This document shows positions 31,652 to 41,571 of a DNA stretch of 64,000 nt, piece by piece. Under the pieces are notes generated by a model. The model was given only the letters and a program-made list of their open reading frames with translations. It did not search any database and was not told where the DNA came from. Position 1 is the first letter of the stretch; the number at the start of each line of letters is the position of its first letter. Location: contig WOAB01000619.1 in the NCBI GenBank assembly GCA_027886185.1, forward strand, positions 7,378,001 through 7,442,000, written 5' to 3'. Position numbers and translations under genes: made by a program. This stretch comes from Rheum nobile (Eukaryota > Streptophyta > Magnoliopsida > Caryophyllales > Polygonaceae).

Positions 31652-32704
31652 ATGGACTTCGTCACTAGGCTACCAAAGACTCGAAGTCAGAGGGATGCTA
31701 TCTGGATAATTATGGATAGGCTTACGAAGAGTGCTCATTTCATAGCCATCAAGACCACATGGGAAACCCAGAAGTTAGCAGAAGTCTACCAGAAGGAGAT
31801 TGTCTGCTTATATGACATTCCTAAGACCATTGTATCGGACCGAGATGGCCGTTTCTTGTCAAGGTTCTGGCAGGAACTTCATAAGGCTATGGGAATCGAG
31901 TTGAGGTTCAGCACCGCGTTTCATCCTCAGACAGATGGCCAGTCTGAAAGGACCATCCAGACCCTGGAGGATATGCTTAGAGCTTATGTACTCGATCGTC
32001 CGACTAGCTGGGAGGACAGCTTGAGTCTGATTGAGTTCACGTACAACAATAGCTGGCATGCTACAATCAAGATGGCTCCGTTCGAAGCTTTGTATGGTCG
32101 CAGATGCAGATCTCCGATTTGTTGGGATGATAATGCCGACAAAATTCTGCTTGGACCAGAGTTGGTCGAAAGGACGGCCTCAGACATTGCTTTGATCAGA
32201 CAAAGGATGTTGACCGCTCAGAGTCGACAGAAGTCCTACGCAGATCGGAAGCGCAGGACTGTCGAGTTCGAGGTCGGTGACAAGGTTTTTGTCAAGGTAT
32301 CGCCATCCAAAGGAGTTTTCAGATTTGGTAAGCGTGGGAAGCTTAACCCTCGCTACGTGGGACCATTCGAGATTCTGGATAGAGTAGGATCTCTAGCGTA
32401 CCGCTTGACGTTGTCGCCATCGGCTCACCCGGTGCATAACGTGTTCCACGTATCTTTGCTCAGAAAGTATGTGTCAGATGAGTCTCATGTGCTTAGTTAT
32501 GAGGACATCGAGATTCAAGCTAATGGTACTTATGAAGAGTTGCCCGTGCGCGATTTGGAGCGTCGGGAGAAGCGTTTGCGCAACAAGATCGTGCCGTTGG
32601 TACGAGTGTTGTGGTCCAAGTCAGGGACCGAAGAAGTTACTTGGGAGACATGGGAAACCGAGTCAGATATGCTCAGGCGTTTTCCCAAGTTATTCTCGAC
32701 CTAA
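31652..32704 (+). CDS. Element C integrase core and chromodomain
   Basis: An open 350-codon stretch with MDFVTRLPKTRSQRDAIW (first catalytic Asp), IVSDRDGRFLSRFWQEL (second) and the Glu in TDGQSERTIQTLEDML, giving the D,D-35-E core. The GPY/F-type C-terminal region (GKLNPRYVGPFEILDRVGS) follows. The last part, RNKIVPLVRVLWSKSGTEEV then TWETWETESDM, is a chromodomain that in chromoviruses guides integration to marked chromatin. It ends at TAA 32702. It is the C-terminal portion of pol, cut off from the upstream part by two stops. Confidence 0.92.
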   Translation: MDFVTRLPKTRSQRDAIWIIMDRLTKSAHFIAIKTTWETQKLAEVYQKEIVCLYDIPKTIVSDRDGRFLSRFWQELHKAMGIELRFSTAFHPQTDGQSERTIQTLEDMLRAYVLDRPTSWEDSLSLIEFTYNNSWHATIKMAPFEALYGRRCRSPICWDDNADKILLGPELVERTASDIALIRQRMLTAQSRQKSYADRKRRTVEFEVGDKVFVKVSPSKGVFRFGKRGKLNPRYVGPFEILDRVGSLAYRLTLSPSAHPVHNVFHVSLLRKYVSDESHVLSYEDIEIQANGTYEELPVRDLERREKRLRNKIVPLVRVLWSKSGTEEVTWETWETESDMLRRFPKLFST

Positions 32705-32727
32705 GTTTCGGGGTCGAAACTTCTTTT

Positions 32728-32740
32728 AAGGGGGAGGAGA
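32728..32740 (+). other. Polypurine tract, element C
   Basis: AAGGGGGAGGAGA directly before the 3' LTR, preceded by tttcggggtcgaaacttc; primes plus-strand synthesis. Confidence 0.9.
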
Positions 32741-35136
32741 TGTGATACCCCGTATTTTTGTAAGGTTATTTTGGGAATTTTGGAATTTTCCCGAGTACCC
32801 GTTGTGTACGTCGAATTTAATACAGAGAGTTTAAGACATTATGTAATGTGCTCTATATTTGTAATATTTTTCTCAATGAAATAATATACAGACAACATGC
32901 CTTGGATTTTAATATTCGTTCGCGTACGATAATTTTTATCCCGGTTTAATGTCATGTTCGTTCAAAGCTGGTCACGGCGACCGCCGTACAGTCGCGGCGA
33001 CCGCCGTCGCGGATCGAACAACGGTGACCACCGTACAGTCACGGCGCCCGCCGTCCCAATGCTCGAGGTGGTAGCTGGCTGCCAGGCTACGGTGGCGACC
33101 GCCGTAAATTACGGCGCCCGCCGTAATTGCCGTCGTCGTTGTCCTGCAGTCTTTGCCCGATGGTCGCCGGTGTGGCTCTGGCGAGCGCCGAACTAGCGTT
33201 CGTAGGCCCATTTTTCGTGCTCCAGATGCTTTGCCTATAAAAGGAGGTGTTGGGGAAAGGATTTGAGCCATCCCAAACACCGAACCTCTGCCGAATTTTA
33301 GTGTCGTCGGAGTTGTGTTTCGCCGGAGTTCGCAACCTCTCGTCGGTGTCGTTTGGTGGTGTTTCCAACAGCCCTTTAGAAGCCTTTTGGTTGCCTTTGG
33401 AGGTCAGAACCCAAGCAAGGCGGAAAGGGGTTGAAACGCGCATCGTTTTGGTGAGATTTCTCTCATTTCAGTCGTTCGTGTTCTTCACGGCGCTCGCCGT
33501 GATGAACTGCGGCGACCGCCGCCAAGAACAGCGACCGCCGCCAGTGCCCAGAATGCCTTCGTGGATTTGGCTTGGTTGGTTATGGTCGTGGCGCCTTTCC
33601 TTTCGTTCTCTTTCATCGTTTTTAGATTCGTACTACGGTTATGTCGAATCTAACTTAGGGTTCCTTTTATGGGTCGACTCGAAGGTTGTTGTGCTGTCGG
33701 AGCTATACCCGTGTCGAGCCCGGAATCCAGTTGTCGTCGTTAGGCTATTCTGCGGATTAAGGCAAGTGGCGGTTCGCTCTTGCTCGTTCGTTCCATATTT
33801 ACATTAATTATCAGTAGTTTATCTGAGTAATTAATTTGGAATGAATACTCTGTTTGTCTGGAAACGGTTTTGATAAACTATTTTGAAAATCATATAATAG
33901 GTTGTATATCTGCTAGAACAACGCTATTATCTGTGATCGCCTTTCGGGCCTTTATGTGGATTTATCCTGTAACTGTTATTGTGTTGTAACTGTTTAGTTA
34001 GCACTGTTAGATAGGAACGTTACTCGGACTCTGTCCAGTCGTTTCTTTATAATCTGGTATCGGGGTGGCTCGTCTCCATCTAGTACTATTCTAAGATCAT
34101 GATCGGTCTCTTTCACAAGTGTGTAGAGACAGGACACTTAGTTGGTGTCACAAACCTTCCGGTGTACGTCACTCTCGACGAAACGTATACTAAGATGTGT
34201 CGTCCCAATGATGGGGTACACATGTAAAAGTCTAATAAACGTGATGTGTGTTTTTGAAACATAAATCAGATAAAGTGCTACTCGACGCACATAATCAATA
34301 AACCTTCAGCGAGTAGTACAGCTAAGTTATAGTGCAACTAGGAAAAACTCATCTCGACTTTGATCATAGTACGTTCTCTTTCCAATCTGGACTCGCTGTA
34401 TGCGGTGAGGTTGGTCGTGAACCGAAGCATCTCAGTCAACTTTTAAATCATTGTTGTATGATTCTGTAAACATTCCAGATTTGTCATACTTCCTTAAAGA
34501 CTCATTTCCGTTGGAGTCTTCTTTTCGAGTCGATTTCTGTGAACGTTCAGTCTTCCAGAATCTTCTCTTGTGCATACCTCTTGTCTATTCCAGTAGGAGT
34601 ATGATGGTTGACTATCGCCATCGATTATTATTCGAGAAGCGATGAGTCTAACCTAATACGACTGCTTCGAACCATTCTGCTTTGTACCCTTGCTAGTCTA
34701 TTCAAGTGACTAACCCACGAACTTTGTTCTCTGCATGTGGGCTGGTGTCATCCGTTCGATTCGGCACATCAGATCGAAAGTAGCTCAGAAGAATAGAAGG
34801 ACTATGGAGTCAACGGTGGTTTTTGAACGTTTTAATTATTTCTTTAATCAGGTTGAGATCTTTTGGACAATGACTTTGGTTGTAATGTACTTTCTAAGAC
34901 TTCCGCTGTTTTTGGTTTAAACTCTGTGTTAGCCTATTCGGGATTGGGTTGTAATCCCATAACTCTTGTTCCTTTAACAATGTTATGTTTTGGAATTGAA
35001 TGCTTTGATCATTATGTATCATTTGTATTTCATAAATTGTATTTAAATGGTAAAGCCTTGGGTGATCTCGGTAAGGAACACTGGGGTCACTGGCGGTAAT
35101 ACCTTTCCAAAATGGTTAAGTTTTGGGGGTGTTACA
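32741..35136 (+). repeat. Element C 3' LTR
   Basis: 2396 bp, direct copy of 24154-26568 with a 19-bp deletion near 32968 and scattered substitutions. It is followed by the target duplication GTGTT (35137-35141) and then by the resumed ATHILA-domain ORF of element D. Confidence 0.95.
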
Positions 35137-35502
35137 GTGTTTGCCATTGGTGGATTCCCACCTAGGTGTAGGTGGGGCGGAGATACCAAAAAGCTCCCTA
35201 AGGTCTGCCTTGGTCAGGGTATACTTCTTGTCCCGCAACTGGAAGGAGAAGGCCTTGCCCTTGTCCTGTGGTTCGAAAGTAGCAACGAATTCATAGACTA
35301 GAGAGTCATAGGTTGGTACCTTCTTCCACATGAATCCTCCCAGTCCACCATGATCGAGGAGTTGCTTGGTGCAGTCCCAAAGTTGGAGAACTGTTAGGGC
35401 TGCCACATCGAATAACTTTGTTGGGATCACTTGCTTCCTCTGTAGATCCTTCCAGATCTTGATCTGCGGTTTGGACATCTTCCGGGGCATGGGTTGGGCC
35501 AT
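35137..35502 (-). pseudogene. Element D ATHILA-domain ORF, N-terminal part
   Basis: It starts MAQPMPRKMSKPQIKIW at 35502 and runs to the element C insertion site. It contains VPTYDSLVYEFVATFEP and KKYTLTKADLRELFGI, the N-terminal half typical of Athila second ORFs. The remainder is at 23342-24153. Together they span about 390 codons. The protein has no established function; similarity of position to retroviral env has been noted for Athila but no membrane segment is visible here. Confidence 0.82.
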
Positions 35503-35504
35503 GG

Positions 35505-36040
35505 ATATTGTTCAGGGTCTTGGCAAAAAATTCGGTAGCCGGTGGATGCCGTGATCGCGGGGTCTCAGGGTGTGGTCGCGGTGGCTCTCGGTAGTCGGGG
35601 CACAACAGGAGGGTGGTTCGGCAATCGCGGTACTGTGGGCGCGATCGCGGGGTGTAGGGGCTTGGTACGGCGACGGCGGTTGTTGGGAAGGAAAGAAAAG
35701 AATGATGGGGAAAGTGGATGGGTGATGGTTAAGAGGGGTGATGTTAGGGTTTGGAAAGATAGAAAGAGGTGAAAAAGGTGAAAGTTGGGGAAAGGGAAAT
35801 TACCAAAGGTAAAAGATTTGCTGCCATATGTCCGATATTTTTTTTTTGAACTAACAGAAAAGCTGTTGCACCGTCTGAGGGGCCGCGATCGCGGGTTCAA
35901 AACCGCGATCGCGGTTTGGTCTCGGCTTGCTGCGATGGGTTAGTTCACAAGGAAAAATATGGCGGGCAGAAAAGAAAAACTTAACGCAGAAAGAATATTA
36001 TGAAGTTGTGTACCTCGGGTTGCCTCCCGAGCAGCGCCTT
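35505..36040 (-). other. Element D spacer between ATHILA ORF and integrase, dyad-rich
   Basis: Non-coding by my reading (minus ORFs here are Pro/Arg/Ser shadows). It holds three GC dyad pairs: 35549-35581 (21-bp step), 35619-35650 (20-bp step) and 35883-35914, the last being two perfect copies of the palindrome CCGCGATCGCGG with an 8-nt spacer (gttcaaaa). Confidence 0.75.
35883..35914. repeat. Perfect GC dyad pair (element D)
   Basis: Two identical perfect palindromes CCGCGATCGCGG, 20 bp apart. Because each copy is its own reverse complement, the pair can also fold as one 12-bp stem with an 8-nt loop. Confidence 0.95.
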
Positions 36041-36042
36041 GT

Positions 36043-39000
36043 TTAACGTCCTGGCTTGACATAATTCCCTTTTCTATAATCTACGTCAGGCGGATCCTCC
36101 AAGGTGAGATCTTCCTGCTCTGTGGGATGTGGTCTCTCGTAGTAAGGTTTTAGGCGTTGACCATTCACCTTAAACGTGGAACCACTGGTTGGGTTGTACA
36201 GATCCACCACTCCATAGGGGTATGCATGAGCGACCGTGTAGGGACCTGTCCAACGAGACCTAAGCTTTCCCGGAAAGAGCCTCAAGCGTGACGTGAAGAG
36301 GAGGACCTTATCCCCGACCTTGAATTCCTTTCGGAGAATGTTCTTATCATGCCATGCCTTGGTCTTTTCTTTGTAGATTACTGCGTTGTCGTATGATTCC
36401 AGGCGTAACTCTTCTAATTCCTGCAGCTGCAGTTTCCAGAACGCTCCCACCTCATCAATTCTAATATTGTAGTTCCTCACAGCCCAGTGGGCTTTATGCT
36501 CTAGCTCCACAGGAAGATGACAGGCCTTTCCGAATACCAATCTGTAAGGAGACATTCCAATGGGTGTCTTGTAGGCTGTGCAGTAGGCCCATAGAGCGCC
36601 ATCCAGCCTCATGCTCCAATCCTTGCGGTTAGGGGAGACTGTCTTCTCTAAAATAGTTTTGATCTCCCTGTTTGATATCTCTGCTTGGCCATTTGTCTAG
36701 GGATGGTATGCTGTAGAGATCTTCTGTATGACATGGTATTTCCTGAGTAATGCACTGACTGTCTTGTTACAGAAATGAGTACCCCTATCACTGATGAGTG
36801 CTCTTGGGATTCCAAAGCGTGCAAAGATGTTTGCTTTGAGGAATTTCACCACGACTTTGGAATCGTCTGTCCTGGTGGCCTTGTCTTATACCCATTTTGA
36901 GACGTAATCGACGGCCAACAGTATGTACAAGTTTCCAAAAGAGCTGGGGAAGGGACCCATGAAGTCGATCCCCCAGACATTAAAAATCTCGCAGAAGATC
37001 ACGAGTGATTGTGGCATCTCATTTATTCTGGAAATGTTTCCCATGCGCTGACATCTATTACATGCTTTGCAGAAGGAATGCGCATCCCGGAATATATATG
37101 GCCAAAAGAAACCTGAGTCTAGCACCTTCCGAGCTGTTTTGGAGGGCCCGAAATGTCCACCACAAGCATGTGAGTGGCAGAACGCTAGGACTGATTGCAC
37201 TTCATCGTCTGGAAAGCATCGTCGAATTACTTGATCGGCACAATGCTTCCAAAGGTATGGGTCAACCCAGACGAAGTGTTTGGCCTCGCTTCGCATCTTG
37301 TCCCTTTGAGCTTTTGGGAAGCGTGGGGGAAATTCACCCCTGGTGAGGAAGTTGACGATGTGGGCATACCATGGTGGAGGCCCATTCAGGGCCCACAGAG
37401 TTTCGGTGTGTTGAACTGGGGTGCCGCGATCGCAGGTAATGACCCGCGATCGCGGTTTCTTCTCGACCACGAGCATGCTACAGACCGACTCCTGCTTTTG
37501 GGTCGACGCCCCGCGGTCGCGGCTTTCTCCCCACGATCGCGGTTTGTTCTCGACTTGCACGCTGAACAGCGTGTCGTCTGGGAAGTCTCCCCGAATGGGT
37601 GCTTGGTATTCTGGCTTGTCCTCCTCATGCACCAATCGGCTTAGACGATCGGCGACGAGATTCTCCGCTCCCTTCTTGTCTTTAATCTCTATATCAAATT
37701 CGTTGAGCAGGAGAATCCATCGAATTAGCCGGGGTTTGGCCTCCTTCTTCGTCTTGAGATAACGAAGTGCAGCATGATCAGTGTATATAATCACTTTAGT
37801 TCCTAGGAGGTATGGCCGAAACTTCTCCAGTGAAAATACCACGGCTAGCAACTCCTTCTCTGTGGTGGAGTAGTTCCTTTGTGCTCCGTTCAGGGTCATG
37901 GATGCATAATGGATAACATGGGAGGCTCTTCCCTCCTTCTGCCCCAAGACTGCTCCAACCGCATAATCACTTGCATCGCACATGATCTCAAAGGGGCGAT
38001 CCCAGTCTGGCGCCTGGATGATTGGTGCACTGGTGAGGCGAGCCTTCAGCTCATCAAATGCCTTCTGGCATTCCTCGCTGCAATCAAAAGGTACATCCTT
38101 CTTCAGCAATTCGCACAAAGGGGATGAGATCTTGGAGAAATCCTTGATAAACCTGCGATAACACCCTGTATGGCCTAAAAAGGACCTCACTTCATGCACG
38201 TTAGTAGGATAAGGCAGAGATTGAATGACATCAACCTTTGCTTTATCGACCTCAATTCCTTTGGCGGAGACAATATGGCCTAAAACTATTCCCTGTTCTA
38301 CCATGAAATGACACTTTTCAGAATTTAGACACAAATTTGTGTCCACACATCTTTGTAGGACACGGGAAAGGTGATCTAAACATAGGTCAAAACTGTCTCC
38401 ATGAACTGTGAAGTCATCCATAAAAACCTCAATAAAGTCTTCTACAAATTCAGAGAAGATACTTACCATACACCGTTGGAAGGTGCCAGGTGCATTGCAT
38501 AAGCCAAATGGCATTCTGCGGTATGCAAATGTGCCAAATGGACACGTGAATGTGGTCTTCTCCTGGTCTTCTGGTGTAATGGGGACCTGAAAGTAGCCTG
38601 AATATCCATCCAGGAAACAGTAGTATGGTCGCCCTGCCAGTCTCTCCAGCATCTGGTCAATGAATGGGAGGGGGAAATGATCTTTCCTGGTTACCGCATT
38701 CAGCTTGCAGTAATCTATGCACACCCTCCATCCTGTCTGTGTTCTGGTCGGGACCAGCTCGTCGTCCTGGTTTTCTACCACAGTGATGCCACCTTTCTTT
38801 GGGACCACCTGTGTGGGGCTTACCCATTTGCTATCGGAGATGGGGTAGATTATTCCTGCTTGTAGGAGTTTCAGCACCTCCTTCTTCACTACCTCCATCA
38901 TTGGTGGGTTGAGCCTCCTTTGGGGTTGCCTAGATGGTTTGGCCTCCCCCTCAAGTAGAATCCTGTGCATGCATGTGGATGGGTTGAGTCCCTTAATGTC

Positions 39001-39171
39001 TGCAATGGTCCATCACAGGGCCGTCTTATGTTCCTTGAGCACTCCTACCAGTTTGTCTTCCTGTGCCTTGGAGAGTTTGCTTGAGATGATGACTGGTAGT
39101 GTGTCATTCTCTCCAAGGAACGTGTACTTGAGGTGATCTGGTAGCTGCTTGAGTTCACTTGGGGGTGCCTA
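36043..39171 (-). pseudogene. pol: Element D Pol: RT, RNase H, integrase
   Basis: One minus frame with internal stops. RT has RVCIDYCKLNAVTRKDHFPL, YCFLDGYSGYFQVPI and the catalytic EVFMDDFTVHG (unusual FMDD, normal for Athila). RNase H has FEIMCDASDYAVGAVL and IIYTDHAALRYL. A linker of about 45 extra residues with dyad-encoded PRSR/RDRG motifs separates RNase H from the integrase. The integrase HHCC finger is HSHACGGHFGPSKTARKV with CKACNRCQ, followed by WGIDFMGPFPSSFGN (first Asp). Stops: TAG 39169, TGA near 39015, TAA 36886, TAG near 36698. The last open piece (36043-36612) is the integrase C-terminal domain ending YRKGNYVKPGR. Inactive. Confidence 0.9.
37424..37542. repeat. Two GC dyad pairs inside element D pol
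   Basis: 37424-37455 (CCGCGATCGCAG, spacer gtaatgac, CCGCGATCGCGG) and 37511-37542 (CCGCGGTCGCGG, spacer ctttctcc, CCACGATCGCGG), both 20-bp steps. On minus they encode PRSWGESRDRG and PRSRVITCDRG within an open frame, in the linker between RNase H and integrase. Confidence 0.9.
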
Positions 39172-40068
39172 CACAATAGAAGGAAGCAGCTTCTCGCTGG
39201 GTACGGTTAGTGGAAGGGGGCCATCGCCCCATCTATTATGAACGGGACTTCCCCCATACATGTCCAAATCTGCTACCTTCTCCTGCATGTTAGTAGGCAA
39301 AGAAATCTCCGCACAGGGACTAACAGTGTCACTCTCTAAGTCGGCATATAGTTCCTTTAAACATGTGATATCAAAAACGTCTTGAACAATAGGATCAATC
39401 ACATCAATAGCACAAAGAGAATGTTCATCATTGGGGTGTTTCATAGCTTCGTGAATGTTAAATTCGACCTCGTCCCCATCAAATTCCATAGTAAGTGTCC
39501 CAGTGCTCACATCAATCTTAGTACAGGAGGTTTTCAAGAAAGGCCGTCCTAAGAGAATAGGGGTTCCATGAGGGTCATCCTCCATATCAAGTACATAGAA
39601 ATCAGCGGGAAAAATAAGCTTGTCTACCATAACTAAGACATCTTCTACTACCCCTCTAGGATAAACATTGGACTTATCTGCTAACTGCACTACTATCCAT
39701 GTTTCTTGAAGTGGTCCTAACCCCATGGTTTTGTATATAGAATATGGCAACACATTAATTGATGCGCCTAGATCTAGCATGGCTTTCTCTATATGGGTGG
39801 CTCCTATTGTACAGGGAATAATGAACATGCCAGGGTCACCGCACTTGGGAGGCATTCGCTGCTGAAAAACTACAGAAACTCTCTCACTAACCTGAATCTT
39901 TTGGTTTCCCTTCAGCTTTTGTCTTCTTTTATTTGTGCACAGTTCTTTCAAGAATTTAGCATAACTAGGCACAGACTCTACCAGTTTTAAGAGAGGAATA
40001 TTTACCTCACATTTGCTGAAGATGTCAAAGATCTCCTGGTTAGTCTTTGGCCTTCTTTTCTCCTTCAA
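39169..40068 (-). CDS. Element D retropepsin and linker
   Basis: 299 codons on minus. It begins in the gag-protease junction (IFDIFSKCEVNIPLLKLVES), then the protease active-site region KAMLDLGASINVLPYSIYKT (Asp in the LDLGAS form usual for Athila in place of DTGA) and the flap/C-terminal block TPILLGRPFLKTSCTKIDV. It ends at TAG 39169, which lies in frame with pol. The true reading frame enters from upstream gag by a 1-nt shift near 40115 in a run of C. Confidence 0.82.
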   Translation of the reverse strand: MKEKRRPKTNQEIFDIFSKCEVNIPLLKLVESVPSYAKFLKELCTNKRRQKLKGNQKIQVSERVSVVFQQRMPPKCGDPGMFIIPCTIGATHIEKAMLDLGASINVLPYSIYKTMGLGPLQETWIVVQLADKSNVYPRGVVEDVLVMVDKLIFPADFYVLDMEDDPHGTPILLGRPFLKTSCTKIDVSTGTLTMEFDGDEVEFNIHEAMKHPNDEHSLCAIDVIDPIVQDVFDITCLKELYADLESDTVSPCAEISLPTNMQEKVADLDMYGGSPVHNRWGDGPLPLTVPSEKLLPSIV

Positions 40069-40676
40069 TGCCTCGGGAAATGGTGCAGGCGGCTTTTCAG
40101 GGTTGAGCGGGGGAATTCTGGCTGGTTATAATCTGTGTAATCCTCCGTGTTCAACCCGCGATCACAGTTTTCACCCCGCGGTCGCGGTTCGCTGACGACA
40201 TATTCTGATTCTCGATCTGCCGCCTCGCGATCGCGGTTTTCGACCCGCGGCCGCGATTCCTCCTCGTTGTTTCTCGCCTTTTCCGTGATATAACCGCGAT
40301 CGCGGTTTTCACCCCGTGGTCGCGGTACTTCCCAGCGTGCAACCCTTATTGGCGCTTCATCCTTTTCCATAGCATAGGGGTCATTCACCCTTTTTCCACT
40401 TCGCAAGGTGACTGCATTGGCTTCCTGCTGATGTTTGCAGTCCTTGTTTTGAGTTTCCGCCATTGCAGGTGGCCAATGCGTTGGCTGTCCCAGTGATGCA
40501 CCCAAGCTTAATATAGATTGCTGAGAGGATTGGTGCAGAGTAAAATTTTGACGGGAGAGCTGAGAGAATCCTTCTTTCATTACTTGTGCGTTGTTTACAC
40601 CGGCCTGAATCACCGCTTGTGTTAACGCTTGAAGTGTCTGGGTGAGAGCCATCAGTGTGCTCTCATTAGATACCGG
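40065..40676 (-). pseudogene. Element D Gag C-terminal segment with dyad-encoded repeats
   Basis: It is in the same frame as the gag core after the TAG at 40677. It includes a helical stretch (LTQTLQALTQAVIQAG), then KHQQEANAVTLRSGKRVND, which is conserved before the Athila protease, then three copies of a motif like PRPRGENRDRG produced by GC dyad pairs, and ends off-frame near 40115. The motif gives an Arg-rich tail where other Gags carry a nucleic-acid-binding region; any binding role is speculative. Confidence 0.75.
40156..40325. repeat. Three GC dyad pairs inside element D gag
   Basis: 40156-40187 (CCGCGATCACAG/CCGCGGTCGCGG), 40225-40256 (TCGCGATCGCGG/CCGCGGCCGCGA) and 40293-40324 (CCGCGATCGCGG/CCGTGGTCGCGG). 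All have 8-nt spacers (ttttcacc, ttttcgac, ttttcacc) and 20-bp steps. Confidence 0.9.
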
Positions 40677-41411
40677 CTATGGTTGCTGAGACTGGATTTC
40701 TGTGGTGTTCACCTCTTGCACAGCATGCACTCTTGCTTTAGGAATGTTTGTGGTGCTTGCTTTACCCCTTGAGCGGTATTGCCTTGAACTCTCAGAAAGT
40801 TCGGAAAAGACCTCGAAGGCTTCAACGGGGGTTTTGTTCAGGATGTTTCCCCCACAGGTGGCATTTACCAACCTATGGTCTTCTTCTAGCAATCCACTAA
40901 ACAAATATAGCACCAAGTCTTGGTCTGAATACCCATGAAATGGACAGTTGACCACCAGATGTCTGAACCTCTCATAATAGTCATACAACTGCTCGCCCTG
41001 AGATTGTTCAATATTGTTGATGCTTCTTTTCAGGCTATTGAGCTTTGTTGCCGGAAAGTACTTTTCCAGAAAGGTTTGCTTCATCTTCGCCCATGTGTCT
41101 ATGCTGCATGGGGTCAAGTAATAAAACCATTCCTTTGCTGCATCTTTTAAAGAAAAAGGAAAGGCTCTCAACTTGATTTGGTCTTCAGTAACTCCCCGGG
41201 GTTGCATACTAGTGCAGACTGAATTGAATTCATGCAAGTGTTTGTTCGGGTTTTCCTCATCGGTTCCTCTGAAATGAGGTAACAAATTGATCAATCCCGA
41301 CTTGAGCTCAAAATTCATGCCCTCCTGGATTTCCGAAAATTGGATAGCCAGAGGTTGCTACTCTGGGTACTGCGCTCTTAATTGCCTCAATGTTCGGTTT
41401 CCTTGTGCCAT
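40677..41411 (-). pseudogene. gag: Element D Gag core
   Basis: Start ATG at 41411 (MAQGNRTLRQLRAQYPE), an in-frame TAG at 41358, then an open 213-codon stretch: GLINLLPHFRGTDEENPNKH, AFPFSLKDAAKEWFYYLTP, KMKQTFLEKYFPATKLNSL and FRHLVVNCPFHGYSDQDLVL. This is the retrotransposon gag domain of Athila-type elements. The frame stops at TAG 40677 and continues in the same frame beyond. Confidence 0.88.
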
Positions 41412-41549
41412 AGTTGTATTTCTTCACCGAATTTATCTAAGCTACGAATTACACTCGACAAAACAAGAGTTAGTATTTGATTTGTGACCGTAAGATAGGT
41501 TCCCTACAAGATCAATATTCAATCTATTCACAAGAAAACAGATAATGAT

Positions 41550-41567
41550 TCCCCGGCAACGGCGCCA
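41550..41567 (-). other. Primer-binding site, tRNA-Asp type (element D)
   Basis: On minus TGGCGCCGTTGCCGGGGA, four bases inside the 5' LTR edge, identical to that of element A. Confidence 0.92.
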
Positions 41568-41571
41568 AATT

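Larger units (their letters stand above)
24154..35136 (+). mobile_element. Element C: chromovirus (Tekay/Del-like Ty3/Gypsy) nested in element D
   Basis: 10,983 bp with long LTRs (24154-26568, 2415 bp; 32741-35136, 2396 bp), target duplication GTGTT, a tRNA-iMet type primer-binding site, gag with two CCHC knuckles, protease, RT, RNase H, integrase and a C-terminal chromodomain, and a polypurine tract. Long LTRs plus a chromodomain fit the Tekay/Del clade. An extra acidic ORF precedes gag. pol is disabled by one frameshift and three stops, yet LTRs look about 98% identical, so it inserted recently and its RNA could still be mobilised by an intact relative. Confidence 0.95.
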
